A stretch of DNA of 64,000 bases from Trissonchulus latispiculum (lineage: Eukaryota > Nematoda > Enoplea > Enoplida > Ironidae): positions 1 through 64,000 of the forward strand of contig JASAND010006876.1 in the NCBI GenBank assembly GCA_030248195.1. Direction: 5' to 3'. A program made the translations under genes and the position numbers. A model generated the notes under the pieces. That model had not been told where the DNA came from, made no database searches, and worked only from the letters and a program-made list of their open reading frames with translations. Shown here piece by piece: positions 1 through 11,313 of this stretch (positions within the stretch are counted from its first letter, which is position 1; each line of letters begins with the position of its first letter).

Positions 1-237
1 AAAAAACCACACATACAAAGTGGTCAGAAAAGTCGATTTTTTCAAAGTTCATTTTTTCTGGGCAAGTTTGGTATCATTCGAAAGCTCTTGGCCTGGAGAT
101 TTTAGAAATGCAAATTTTAGCTCTTTAGCTCTCAACTCCTTACCGTTAATTAGTTTTGCTTAATTAACGTTTTCAAAGGCTGCATTTGACCGTTTTAGCT
201 CATATTATGGGGTGCTCTCCGAGCTACCCCATGATAA
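1..237 (-). repeat. Hairpin-headed repeat, copy 1 (runs off the window start)
   Basis: On the minus strand the repeat begins with a stem-loop at 232-207 (ATGGGGTAGCTC / GAGCACCCCAT, one bulged base), followed by AATATGAGCTAAAACGGTC. Copies 2 and 3 have AATATGAGTGAAAATGGTC at the same place. The body continues towards position 1 and contains the phrase TTTGGTATCATTCGAAAGC (69-87 on the plus strand), which recurs in other repeats here. No coding capacity is visible. Assignment to one family rests on the hairpin plus the roughly 25 bases after it. Confidence 0.6.
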
Positions 238-280
238 CAACAAGCTAAGGAATTATAAGCCGATGTTCTAAACAAGTCCA

Positions 281-310
281 ATTTTGTATATATATATATA
301 TATATATATA
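281..310. repeat. (TA)n microsatellite
   Basis: About 15 TA units. The flanking 311-680 is AT-rich, with no ORF or repeat that I recognise. Confidence 0.9.
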
Positions 311-678
311 GCTGATGTTACCTAAGTTCATAACCAGATTAGATTTACAATACGGAATTTATATTATTCGATTAAATTATTCATCGAAATTCGTATATAG
401 AATGTAAAAATATAGATGCCGTTTATTCATCGAAAATGTGCTCGAATATAAATATAGCATATTCATACCGTGTATAATTAATTTTAAATTTTAATTTTAA
501 AGCTATAATGTAGTAAAGTTTAACTGTGCTATAAGACAAAAATCTCTTAATAAATTGCAAATTTCATGTTCCTGCATTGAAATAACTATATAAAATATAA
601 AGCAAACGTTATTACCTGTAAAAAAGCGAAAAATTGTGCAAAAATTGTCCAAAACATCGGAAAAAATTTTCGATTTTT

Positions 679-772
679 GTAGTGTTAAAGAGCTGGTTCC
701 GGTTCCGGTTCCGGTTTTTTAAAGCCAATTCCGGTTCCGGTTCCGGTTTTTTGGAGTTCCGGTCGATCCCTA
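679..772. mobile_element. GGTTCC-hexamer repeat ending in a hAT-like terminus
   Basis: Two blocks of GGTTCCGGTTCCGG are separated by TTTTTTAAAGCCAATT. The right edge reads ATCCCTA, that is TAGGGATCGACCGGAA on the minus strand, a form common at hAT transposon ends. A partner terminus was not found with certainty. The stretch 773-1608 after it holds nothing I can identify. Confidence 0.4.
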
Positions 773-1608
773 CTATATACGGCTGCACACTTTGACTTAC
801 CGTAGTTTAACATCGTCCAACAACCACTCAGGATGGGAATGAGCAGCGTAGAGAATGGATAATATTTCCTAAATACGAATGGATTAAATGCCAACTGAAG
901 TAATGAAAACAAAATTGTACCTATTTTCCCTAAATATACGTTTCCGTCTCATGTTTCCAATTTTATTAAAGTATTCTAAAGTATTCGTCTGACTTTGGGT
1001 GTCCACGTTTGATTTTCATCTCTCTAAGAGTTCAAGGAGGAGTAGCATTCAGGAGAACGCTACTAGAAGTAAGCAAAGCAGGTTGGGGCCCAAACCCGCT
1101 ATTAGGTCGTATGAGGCCCAGTCAATTCGTCAACACAAAGAATCATTTAGCTTGGGATAAACCGTAAACTAGTCTTGACCTGTAAATCTGCTAGGCAAAG
1201 ATAGTGTTTTGTTTGAAACAGCATTTGTATGTTCTCTTGGCCGTCAAAGTCTTCTATTAGTTTCGAAGCGGTTATTAAAACAAACTTAGCAGATTTGAAC
1301 TCAAGGTGGTGAGGAACATGAGGAATAATGTTTCTACATATTCATTTATTAATCAGACATTAGATCAATAGAATAGATACAACTGCCAATGTATATTCAC
1401 TGACAGTTTTGAGCATTAATTATAATACTGTTTCAGTTTTTACGAACAAGGAAAGGATATTAAACCCGGCTTTCTAGAAGATTCTCAAACTTCGTGTAAT
1501 CATTGGAAAGATTTCGCAACTGAAACATAAAAACTTTCCTATTCTACAAAGCAGGTAAGCGCGTAAATCAGACAAATTTATTAATGTAGTTTAAGTGTAT
1601 AAACATTA

Positions 1609-4600
1609 TATCAGTCGATTTCTGAGTAACTCAGACTTGGGTGCGTAGGGGCCGCGATGGGTCAAAAAATGGAATTCATCCAAACTCCGCCAGTTTGAAG
1701 GTACTAGTGGATGTACTAACCTGGCAAAATATTATTGGATTCGGTGCAGCCAGTTTCGAGCAATGACGATTTATATTTCAGGGCCCTGAATGCGTTTTTG
1801 GTACAGCAACGGTGCTGATATTTTGTCCCATTGCACCCAGCTCACTTTGGATAGTTTATACACCGTTCGAAAGCTAATTTTAAGGGCTTTTAAAAATGGT
1901 ATATTGAATGATGCTGCGTGCCTTTAATTTTGACTTCAACGTCAAAACATCGGCAGAAGCCAAGAGACCTCGCATTCACAAAAAACTACATTTGGAATTA
2001 TTACCGACGCTCACTAAAAAAGCTAGACACAGATTTTTATCCATAAATAGAACGGCATATTCGCAATAAATGTGCAAAATTTCAGCGAATTTAATGATCC
2101 CTTGCGTTGTCTGCACAACATTGTAGGACGTCCACCAGCTATAGCTCGGCGGGAAATAAAAACCCAAATTCTCGAATTTTGGCTGTAACTTTTCTATTAA
2201 GCGACAAATCGAAAATCTAACGATACCTACCATGAGGCCTTGGGAAGAGCTTCAAAATGAGCCATAAAACACCTCTCTAGCACTTACGGTTGGTGAGAAA
2301 TTTTCGACCAAACCGATGGGAAAAACCCAATGCGGGGGAAAACCCAGAAGAAAACAATTTTTCTGGAAGCATGCCAGAACATTTTTGACTATACCATTCG
2401 AAAGAGCGGGTCATTTTTAGTACATCTGCATCAAAAAATATCAATATTTTTGCAAAAATTTATGTCAAATTGACTTCTGAAAATTTTGTATGTTTAACAC
2501 GTAAGCATAGGCAAATTTTGGAAATTTTTGAAATTTGGTTGATTTCTGCCGTTTTAACATCCCATCACATAGAAAACTTGTTTTTATTGCATTTAAAGCC
2601 AAACCCGACCTATTTTAGTGAAAAATTGGCGATTTTTGACGAAATTGAAAATTTTGGCTTGAAATGGCAGCATGTCAGATTGTAGAGCGATCGTAAACAA
2701 AGTTTTTCATGCCACAACTATACTTATTCCTCTGCGCCCTCACTAACACAGTGGCAGTCAAAAGTCAGTCAAATCTTCATTTCTTAGCGGTCCCTGGTTT
2801 TAGGCGATATATAACCATACCTGAACGGGAGGTCAAATTTCACTGACCCTTGTGTAAGCAAATTTGGGTACCCCTTGTGAGAGCGATTTTTCTTAAGCGT
2901 ACTTTTGAAAGCGATTTTTAAGCGTTGTTTAACGTTTCTTAACGAAAAACAGCGATTGTTTAGCTAAAACAACGTTTTCGGACGTTTTTTACCGAAAAAT
3001 AGTGATTTTTAATGAAAAATTCCGGCGTAGCCGGAAAATTTAGCGAAAGTTTAGTCGTAAAACCTATTTTTTGGGCAATTTTCTTACCCCTTGTGGCCAA
3101 TTTTCGTACCCCTTGTGAGAGCAATTTCGAGACCCCTTGAGGGCGACTTCGCGGAGGGGGGGGGGAAATTCCCCCCCCCCTTTCCCCCCCCCCCCCCCCC
3201 CTTGTCCACCTGTGTATATAACCCTAATTCCAATATTGTGACCCAGTTGATCCTAATCTTATCAATTCAACATCTAATCAACATCTAATTAACATCTAAT
3301 ACAATTTAGTGCAAACTCCGCAAGGGCTCATTGAATTTGCTGAAATTTTGCACATTCACAGACAAACACACTCAGAATTTGTTTACAAAAACCTAGCCCT
3401 AGCTTTTCCCTTATGGGCTCTGGATTTCTCTAAAGATATTCACATGCAGAATAAACAATATAGCTCGGCGGGAAAAAGTCCGAGATGCGGGGGAAAAACC
3501 CAATGCTAGTGTGAGTCACCCATATGAGCTAGATCTGATTTTAATAGCCTATCTTAAAGAGCGTCCAAAACTACCCTAGAGGATGTATTATTGTAGCTCC
3601 CGTTGCCTCTCAGCAAATTTTTGGGACTTTGAAAATTTTAGAAGTTTTGGTCCCAACTTGGGGGTCAAACAGGGTCAACTTTGGGGGGTGTCACCCTGAA
3701 CTACTGGAAAGACCTAGCCCAGAACGGCTTACAGTTTCACAGAGGACGTGTCTCGAACTTCACGATGCTGTATGCAATTTGGCTTTACTGCCTGTGGTGC
3801 GACCTGGGGGTGATCTAGACACTGAGGGATAAAAACCCATGTGCGGGGGAAAACCCAAATTTCAAAATGAAAATTTTTTCTAACCATTAGCAGCAAAGGA
3901 AAAATTCATGCATTTCTGAGCTCAATAGAGCCTCCTGATTAACTTGGTATAGATTTTACCTAGGTTCAGAATTCTGTGTGTGGTCTAGATGGCCAAAATC
4001 TGACATGGTGCCATTTCAAGCCAAATTTTTCAATTTCGTCAAAAATCGCCAATTTTTCACTAAAATAGGTCGGGTTTGGCTGTAAATGCAATAAAAACAC
4101 ATTTTCTATGTTATGTTAAATGTTAATGGATGTTAAAACTGCAGAAATCAACCAAATTTCAAAAATTTTCAAAATTTGCCTATGCTTACGTGTTAAACAT
4201 ACAAAATTTTCAAAAGTCAATTTGACATAAATTTTTGCAAAAATATTGATATTTTTTGATGCAGATGTACTAAAAATGACCCGCTCTTTCGAATGGTATA
4301 GTCAAAAATGTTCTGGCATGCTTCCAGAAAAATTGTTTTCTTCTGTTTTTTCCCCCGCATTGGGTTTTTCCCATCTTTTTGGTCGAAAATTTCTCACCAA
4401 CCGTAAGTGCCAGAGAGGTGTTTTATGGCTCGTTTTGAAGCTCTTCCCAAGGCCTCATGGTAGGTATCGTTAGATTTTAGATTTGTCGTTTAATAGAAAA
4501 GTTACAGCCAAAATTCGAGAATTTGGGTTTTTATTTTCCGCCGCGCTATAGCTGGTGGACGTCCTACAATGTAGTGCAGACAACGCAAAGGATCATTAAA

Positions 4601-4959
4601 TTCGCTGAAATTTTGCACATTTATTGCGAACATGCCGTTCTATTTTTGGATAAAAATCTGTGTGTAGCTTTTTTAATGAGCGTCGGTAATAATTCCAAAT
4701 GTAGCATTTTGTGAATGCGAGGTCTCTTGGCTTCTGCCGATGTTTTGACGTTGAAGTCAAAATTAAAGGCACGCAGCATCATTCAATATACCATTTTTAA
4801 AAGCCCTTAAAATTAGCTTTCGAACGGTGTATAAACTATCTACCTAAGCAAAATGAGCTGGGTGCAATGGGACAAAATATCAGCACCGTTGCTGTACCAA
4901 AAACGCATATTTTTTGACCCATCGCGGCCAAGTTTGACCTTACCAGAAATCGACTGATA
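1609..4959. mobile_element. 3.35 kb foldback element with arms of about 1 kb
   Basis: The left arm (about 1609-2682) and right arm (about 3998-4959) are inverted copies. Outer tips are TATCAGTCGATTTCTG and CAGAAATCGACTGATA. The left arm carries about 100 extra bases near 1695-1800. Both arms give similar short ORFs (2233-1976 minus, 4523-4714 plus), but this is explained by DNA identity and I see no protein family. The spacer (2683-3997) holds several TACCCCTTGTG motifs, a CCGGCGTAGCCGG mini-palindrome, homopolymer tracts and a third, decayed copy of an arm segment at 3300-3510. No transposase is seen and the target duplication is unclear. Confidence 0.8.
3156..3202. repeat. Poly-G / poly-C tracts
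   Basis: A run of about 10 G is followed by C runs of about 13 and 18, inside the foldback spacer. The G and C tracts can pair. Exact length in the assembly is probably unreliable. Confidence 0.8.
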
Positions 4960-5104
4960 TATATATATATATTGAATAAGTTTATATATATATATATGTA
5001 AATATATTAGAATTCGAATATATTATATAAATTTATAAGTTATATACTTTTAAATAGTTTTGGAGACTTAACTTTCTGAGAATAATTGATGATGATAATA
5101 ATAT

Positions 5105-5352
5105 TCAGTTTCTATACATTACCTTCAGAGTTGGCGAGGTGTCTGTATGATCCACTGTTCTGAACTCTGTATGATATGTGTTCGTGAGCAGAGTACTTGT
5201 ATTGCTGATGCGTGACTGCAGAAACGTCTTTCCCAATCTGACTATTCGCATTCGAAACGGCGGACTACAGCTTAGGTAAATGATAATGTTAACGGACGAA
5301 TTGACCACTACCAAAAAATTGCTAAGATCCACCAAGTAGTACATCAACATTT
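5105..5352 (-). CDS. Peptide-receptor-like GPCR, exon 4 (TM7 and C-terminal tail, stop)
   Basis: The acceptor TTCCAG is followed by AA ATG TTG ATG. With the G left over from exon 3, the join gives Glu and keeps frame. TM7 is visible as LVDLSNFLVVVNSSVNIIIY, where NSSVNIIIY stands in for the canonical NPxxY, as is usual in FMRFamide-type receptors. The tail of about 55 residues is Ser/Thr-rich and ends VMYRN before TGA at 5107-5105. Downstream, 5040-5104 is AT-rich without a canonical AATAAA. Confidence 0.85.
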
Positions 5353-6259
5353 CTGGAATTTAAAAAGCAGAAGATTCTTTTGAATCTGTATCATACGAAG
5401 GTAGTGGGGTTATTTTAGTGGAGGAGGAGGTGGACTTTCTTATTATCCATCTCACACCACTCCAAAAATTTCCCTAAATTTTGCTGTGTAAATTCGCTGA
5501 GATTAAAATTTTTTATATTTTCTGCGTTAGCATAGTTTAAAATTGGATTCTGCAGTCATTTGGATTAAACAGTAGTTTTACCTGATTTCAATTTATTTGA
5601 TCAATAAACCTTCTTATTTTGTCGATTAATACTTTGCAGTGCATGCTGGAAAAACAGCGCAAAACCACCACATTTCAGAAACTGCCTCCCAAAAATTTCT
5701 TGCCCCGGACCCACAACAAGTGCACCCTACAAGGGACAAATCCTTACAATAAGCACTGTTTGGCGATCCCAATAAGATGATGGAATTCCTTTCAAGCGAA
5801 ATGAACGCCGTTGACTTGGGTTGTTCTAAGGTTTTTCTTTATATCAGTGTTTTGAGTTTTTTCTGGGGAAAAAACGCTTTTGGCAGGAGGTACGCGAAAT
5901 GTCTGGAGGAGGGGGAACAATTTTGGGAACCAGCAAATTTTGTGCAAAGAATATTCGGGTCGATAGGTACAGATATATAGGTTCGGTAAATAAGTCGAGG
6001 TTGAAATAACTGGTTTCGTTTAGTACTCATCTAGGAACCGTGTAGCTTGGTCGCGATAGGTGTTTCGAATTTGCATGAACTTGAAGCATTTTGTGGTAGA
6101 TTTTGGGGTACAGATGCTTTTCCTTCCTTCCTGAAAGGGGCAGAAGAAATGTCCTGTCACTTTGCGTTTGCATTGTTACATGAGACTAGCTGTGGCCTGT
6201 TTATATTAAATATTTCATTCCTCAAGTTTTGTTCTGTTTTTGATACTGCAACAATTTAC

Positions 6260-6373
6260 CCAAGTTAGCGAAAGCTTCTAATAAGTTGATGATAAATCCT
6301 AAGCTGTTACACACAATGAATAGCACAACCACCATTATCAGCACGACTGGATCGTCGGTGTCATCGGTTGTAT
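6260..6373 (-). CDS. Peptide-receptor-like GPCR, exon 3 (TM6)
   Basis: A 114-nt exon between acceptor ATTTTAG and donor GG|GTAAAT. It encodes NTTDDTDDPVVLIM, then the hydrophobic helix VVVLFIVCNSLGFIINLLEAF. This matches the TM6 pattern of FMRFamide/myosuppressin-type receptors, which have CNxL where most class A receptors have CWxP. Phase 1 at both ends fits exons 2 and 4 exactly. No methionine-led ORF covers it, so a plain ORF scan would miss this exon. Confidence 0.85.
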
Positions 6374-6540
6374 CTAAAATAAGATTAATGACGGTTAAAG
6401 TTGCATTTTAACAAGAAATATCCCACCCTAGCTTGGTTGACGCATCACACCCATGGGAAAGAGGCTCATCCCCCATTGAAATTATATGCTTGAAATAGAA
6501 GGTCTGTACGGAGACAGACCTATACGGTGAAATGTAAGTA

Positions 6541-6915
6541 CTCGATAAACAGCGTAGAGTTTATCGAGATATGGTGCTGGTGTATAAAGTTCTGCACGGT
6601 CTTATAGATATCGAGGCTTCTGATCTGTTTACTTTACAAAATGTAGTATCAGTTAGAACAACACGTGGCCATTCTTATAAGTTAAGATTACCGAAAATTA
6701 ACCTGACTGGGGTTCAAGCGTTGTTTGCCTACCGGGTAATTCATACTTGGAATAATTTACCTCAAAGAGTAGTTGATGCCGACACCTTATTTTCCTTTAA
6801 AAGAGCATTAAAGGAAACCTTGTTTGATGTTAGGCATAATACGTAATGTTGCACTATTCTTTACTTTGTTCTTTTGCTTGTTAAATTCTTAATAATAATA
6901 ATAATAATAATAATG
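6541..6915 (+). mobile_element. 5'-truncated LINE, reverse-transcriptase C-terminal fragment with (AAT)n tail
   Basis: The reading frame 6571-6846 gives VYKVLHGLIDIEASDLF, TTRGHSYKLRLP and RVIHTWNNLPQRVVDA, then FKRAL. This is the conserved C-terminal block of non-LTR retrotransposon polyproteins (Y-K-hLHG, TRGH, R-hh-WN-LP-VV, FK). The stop codon is followed by about 45 nt and a microsatellite (AAT)8 at 6891-6914, the expected 3' end of a CR1/L2/Rex-like LINE. Everything upstream of the RT tail is missing, as in a 5'-truncated insertion. It lies in GPCR intron 2, opposite to the direction of transcription. Confidence 0.8.
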
Positions 6916-7209
6916 TTTATGTAATCTTCAAAAATCATTGACAACTTAAAACATTAAGATTATATATTCGGAAAGAAGATTTAACACTCTCTGTTTGCGG
7001 AATTTTGCCATAAGTTAGTTTGAATATGGCCCGTTCAATCGTAGCCCTAAAATTTTTTCAGAAAAATTAAATGTTACTGGATATGAAAAAGACTTGCTTA
7101 GTCTGCTGTAAATTCATGTGTACATTTAGTGAATTATTGTTGTGTTTTCTGAAAAGCTATATATATGTATATATAACAGTATAAACGCAAAAAAGACATG
7201 GCTCTGAAG

Positions 7210-7493
7210 GGTATTTTTACAGGGGGCGTGGGGGGCGCCCGACGAAATCGTCCTTCCCCTGGATTTTTGCTCCCCGGGATTTTTTGGGTGCCAAAATTTT
7301 TGCCGAAAATAGGCAATTTTTTAAAATTTTTGCGGCTTAGTCAGAGATTTGTTGGTAAGAATGCCTTTTTAGCCTAAATTCTGGCATTTTTGAGAACGTT
7401 TTGCGTTTGCACGTGCAAAAACGTCAAAAAATACCAATTTTTGGCTCGCCCGGGGAGGGGCCGGTAAGCCGCGCCCTCCCCCGGGGAAATACC
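7210..7493. mobile_element. GC-rich TIR element (MITE-like)
   Basis: The ends are GGTATTTTTACAGGGGGCG and CCCCCGGGGAAATACC, so GGTATTT is inverted and followed by G-rich stretches. The interior has GCACGTGC (a CACGTG palindrome) and AT-rich spacers. It lies in GPCR intron 2 and has no coding capacity. Confidence 0.5.
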
Positions 7494-7742
7494 TTAAAAT
7501 AGCTTGCTCTGTAGTCTGTATTACGCGTGGGCAATGCCTGCACAGCTCCTGCTCATGTGCAGGCTAGGATAAATTTACCCCCGCGCAGTGCGCAGCAGAA
7601 ATTTTACCTCCGCGCACCAAAATTTTACCCCACAGCAAAGCACAGGAAATTTTTATCCCGCGCAGCGAAATTCTTACCCCCATTCAACAAAGCGCATCAA
7701 ATTTTGTCTCGTGTAACAAAAATATATAAAAAACAAAAAATA

Positions 7743-7916
7743 TCTCGGATGGGGGTACCGCTTAGCGTTGTTAACCGTGTGTTCATATGCGAATGAACTA
7801 TAATGAATCTGATTGATTACTACAGCTACCGTACCTGCAACATCCAATCAACTTTGTGTTAGTTCATTGGCATATAAACACACGCTTAACAACGCTAAGA
7901 GGTACCCCCTCCGAGA
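7743..7916. mobile_element. Hairpin MITE (174 bp, arms of about 58 bp)
   Basis: TCTCGGATGGGGGTACCGC at the left is mirrored by GGTACCCCCTCCGAGA at the right, and GCTTAGCGTTGTTAA by TTAACAACGCTAAG. The loop is 7801-7858. Related arms occur at 7970-8025 and 50014-50070. It lies in intron 2 of the GPCR. The stretch just before (7550-7720) has short degenerate direct repeats of a TTTTACCCC-type motif. Confidence 0.75.
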
Positions 7917-7969
7917 TCTCCGAGATTTATGCATGTAATTTTAACATCAGGCAAGCGATTAGCCAATCA

Positions 7970-8025
7970 GATGCGCTTTAGTTCAAGCGCATATAAACAC
8001 ATGCTTAGTACCACCCGAGATTTCT
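7970..8025. repeat. Decayed solo arm of the 7743-7916 MITE family
   Basis: It carries CGCATATAAACACATGCTTAG and CCCGAGATTT, like the right arm of the neighbouring MITE, with no matching left arm. Confidence 0.5.
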
Positions 8026-8041
8026 GCCTTAATGTGCCGAG

Positions 8042-8108
8042 CATCTAGAGAGCTTATTCTATTAGGAAGAGCTGAGTGTTCCACTCTTCCTATTATAAAC
8101 TCTAGATG
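8042..8108. repeat. 67 bp inverted repeat
   Basis: CATCTAGAG at 8042 pairs with CTCTAGATG ending at 8108. Inside, AGGAAGAG pairs with CTCTTCCT around a TGAGTGTTCCA loop. It is in the GPCR intron; function unknown. Confidence 0.6.
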
Positions 8109-8918
8109 AGACTTATTCGGCAAAATTCTAAAATTTTTAGATTTTCCCATAACGACTCCGGGATTGTTTGTAATGCATAGTGTGTTCTCAAAGTTTCAGA
8201 CATTTTCTATTACTTTCGGGAAAGTTATCATCCAAAATACGGGAAAGAATACAACCACCTTAAAATGGAGGATTGGAGGAGCATGGTTGCTATCAGGAAA
8301 AGATGATTTTTATGTTCATTGTCGTTGAATATTCTGTTTCCGCCTCCAACAAAGATCATTTTGTGACAAAAGATTGGTCAAGTGAACCCTCCTTTTCAAA
8401 ATCCTTGATACTGTCGCCCACTTGCAGTTTGCTTAAAATTCTAACTGTGCATGGGCCAAACATTTGAGTGTTTCCACTAAAGATTTTGCTAGCTCCTTGA
8501 GGGCCCAGTATGATCCCACGGCTTTCTAAACTGTTAAAATTACATGTCATTGCTTCGACTTTTGAAAGCTAATTATAACTTGGTTAATAATGAGAGTTAA
8601 ATTTTCAAACGGGATAAAACATAACTACATTCGAAAATTCACTTGCTATTTAAGTAAAACCAGGAAAACATTTTAGTATTTTTGTGAGATTCAGCAGAAA
8701 CCTATAGGAATGCGTTAAAAATTAGCATATTTTCCAACAAAGACGCTTGAAACATGTGTAACCAAAACAGAGCTTTGAAAAAACCGCAGTCGACATATAT
8801 CGTGAAAAATTAAATGTTTGACCCCCATGCTGTGAGCTCGAAGATTGTGCGTGCAGGTTAGAGCCAAGTTCATTGCCCATGTACGCCGTACGGTCTGTGT
8901 AATGTGCTATTTTCTTAC

Positions 8919-9245
8919 TTCGCACTCTTTCGGCCGATGTAGCAACTGATGTTGCACTGCGGACAGAACAACGTTTTTGCTTCCGTCTGCGATGTTGCAT
9001 AGTGGTAAAGATGATTGCCAATGCAATTAGCAACAGCAATAGCAGTGGTGCCACAATCATAATGATGGAATAAAGATAGACATAGTAGATTTGAGCATAC
9101 AATGGATTCTGACGTAGTGTTGTGGCACAAACGGCTCTTCGAATAATGTTGAGAATATCGTCGTAGCACTGAATCACGACCACCTCCATAAATTTTGGAG
9201 CATTATAGACAGTTGCAAACAGTACCACAAGACCAACTGATGCGG
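8919..9245 (-). CDS. Peptide-receptor-like GPCR, exon 2 (TM4, TM5, third intracellular loop)
   Basis: The start at 9245 (acceptor TAACTATTTTAG|CC) is the only one that joins exon 1 in frame; the nearer AG at 9260-9259 would shift frame. The exon gives AASVGLVVLFATVYNAPKFMEV (TM4 and the APKFxE motif of FMRFamide-type receptors). An extracellular loop with one CYDD cysteine follows, then TM5 (YSIIMIVAPLLLLLLIAL) and the basic MQHRRRKQKR at the cytoplasmic face. The donor is CGAA|GTAAGA at 8918. The open frame continues past this donor to 8722, but only the donor joins TM6. Confidence 0.85.
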
Positions 9246-9437
9246 CTAAAATAGTTACCTAACATCGCAATATAGTATATTATGTTCTCTGCACGCTAGG
9301 CTGTAATAACTAAGTAACTAAGAGATTTATTATATCTTTTTTTACTAAGTATATACGTACGTAGTACGTACAGTCCAGCTGTCTTTAGTTTTAAGTTTTG
9401 TTCAATGAGTTTTTTGTGTTAAAAATGTGTAGCTTAC

Positions 9438-9978
9438 CAGTCACGTTTACGCGACAATAGGATCGTTTACATCGTGGAATGCATACGGCAACAAACCCGT
9501 CGATTCCTGCGCCCACTGTAATGTAGACGGAGGTTGTTTGGGCCATGGTTCCAATTGGAAAGATTATGGCAATGGCCCCCAAATAAATTTCCAAGATAAT
9601 TTGATAGCTTGATCGCAGAATTTCAAACGTAAACATGAAAACCGATGTAACAATGACACAGATATCGCTGACAGCCAGACAGACTAGGTAGGCGTTGGCT
9701 GAGTTCAAACGTTTGGACCTGGTGAAACCATAAATCGCCAAAACGTTGCCGATCACTCCAAAACAGGCCAGAGCCGGCAACAGAATACCGATCATGGCAT
9801 AGTTGTAGAGTTTATAAGCGGACGAGGTGATGTTGCCCACATTTAGTCCGCACTCTTGACAGTCAACTAAGCTCAGGAGCGTTGATCCGCCCACATTCTC
9901 AAAGTGATAGACTTGCTGTGTTTGATTGAAGATAACAGTTAGTCCAGTTGTTGCTGCTGGCGCCTCGTCGTCTGTCAT
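9438..9978 (-). CDS. Peptide-receptor-like class A GPCR, exon 1 (start, TM1-TM3)
   Basis: Class A (rhodopsin-like) receptor in the plasma membrane; resemblance is closest to invertebrate FMRFamide/myosuppressin-type receptors, but the ligand cannot be read from sequence. Four exons (9978-9438, 9245-8919, 6373-6260, 5352-5105) give 1230 nt, 409 aa. The start is MTDDEAPAATT. Two N-glycosylation sites (NQT at 18, NIT at 49) lie in the N-terminal domain. TM1 (about 60-84) has GN; TM2 (95-119) has LAVSD; TM3 (131-165) has AQTTSVYITV as in that family. Oddities: the DRY box is D160-G-F, lacking the G-protein-contacting Arg, and I see no Cys at the top of TM3. The donor is ACTG|GTAAGC, phase 1. It may be a diverged or decoy receptor. 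All seven helices are accounted for. Confidence 0.88.
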
Positions 9979-11273
9979 TTAAAGTGACCTCTGGTTGGCA
10001 TGAACACTAAACACTTAAAAAGAAAAGGATTTCTAAAATGAATTTATGTTTTAGCCTCTGATTCGACACTGTTGGACAAAATCAGTATCTGAAGTTCAGG
10101 ATAACACGGCTAAAAAAACTAATTTACGGTGGCATCCGTTTGCGTAGTTTATCACCGGTTGCAATGTTACCCCAGAGAACATAGGATTCACTGTTCATTC
10201 ACGAATGGAATTACCAGCTTTGAATTATGCAGTTTCAAAAATTCCCAATAGTGTAGTTGTGTGAAAATAAGCTGCCAAGCTAACGTGGAACTGAAGGAAA
10301 TAGAAAAAATATTCCTTAATTCCTATGCATTTACTTCTTATGCTTTCGTCGTAATCAACTGTGTGTAGGCAGCGAACTTGTTAAATATATGTCCGATGTT
10401 TCTGATGTGGTACAATGCAGACGTAGAGGTAGAGATTTACAGTATATAATATAGTGAATATAAAGATAACTAATAATATACCAGCCATAACGAAGCGAAA
10501 AAGTATTGTACGTGGTAAAAAATTCAGTCTGATTACCAAAATTTGTGAATTTTGACCAAAAATCTTTCCTTAACACTTGACAACTTCTAGAAGCTTGTAT
10601 TAAATGAGTGCGGGAAGCCTAAAAGTGTGGGGGTAATTAATAGAGATACCAAAACATGTTGCGATTCCAGGACCGAACCGCCGAACCCAGGAATACCATG
10701 TATATACGTGAGACGTGATAAATGTTAAATGAAAGCAAAATCTTATTTTTTGGAAAATTTTTGACTTTCAAATTTTCAGGCCCCGGCCCTGCTGTGGCTT
10801 CCCCGGTGACTGTCAAGTTTTCGTATATATGTCGTTCTTTCGCTATGGCTACCAGAAAGTGTCAAGAAGTATTATGTAGGTAATATTTGCTATAAAAGGA
10901 AATTTCAAGCAGCTGGTGATCCCGGTTAAGAAACTGAGAGAATGTCTGGTTTTCTGCCATAAATGGAAGGAGTGTGGTAGGCTGTATTTGTAAGGTAGCT
11001 GGTTACTTATCCGTAAACAGTTTCTGATATCTCCAGCATGTGTCTGAGATACAGCTGTCAAAAATAAAATTTGGAACGGATCACTTTTTCAAACTTATTC
11101 GTCCGTTAATACTTAGATGGCATTGTCTAGATAGGTTCAGATAGACGATTTAATGCTTCTGCTTCAAAATATACGAAAATATGTGGGTACATGGGTAGGT
11201 AATTATGCTTCATGTACACATATATACTTTCGCTAACCTTAACACTAACAGTGATTACAAAAAATTTGCTTGA

Positions 11274-11280
<7 letters not shown>
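9979..11280. other. Intergenic; 5' flank of the GPCR
   Basis: AT-rich sequence upstream of the GPCR start. It should contain that gene's promoter and 5' UTR, but I see no decisive TATA box, no conserved exon and no recognisable repeat. Confidence 0.4.

Positions 11281-11313
<33 letters not shown>

Noticed and set aside
1976..4714. Matching short ORFs on opposite strands (2233-1976 and 4523-4714) with similar peptides
   Set aside because: They lie in the two inverted arms of the foldback; similarity is explained by DNA identity, and substitutions do not favour synonymous sites as far as I can see.
9246..9258. Acceptor at 9260-9259 for GPCR exon 2
   Set aside because: It would put exon 2 in the wrong frame with exon 1; the AG at 9247-9246 restores frame.
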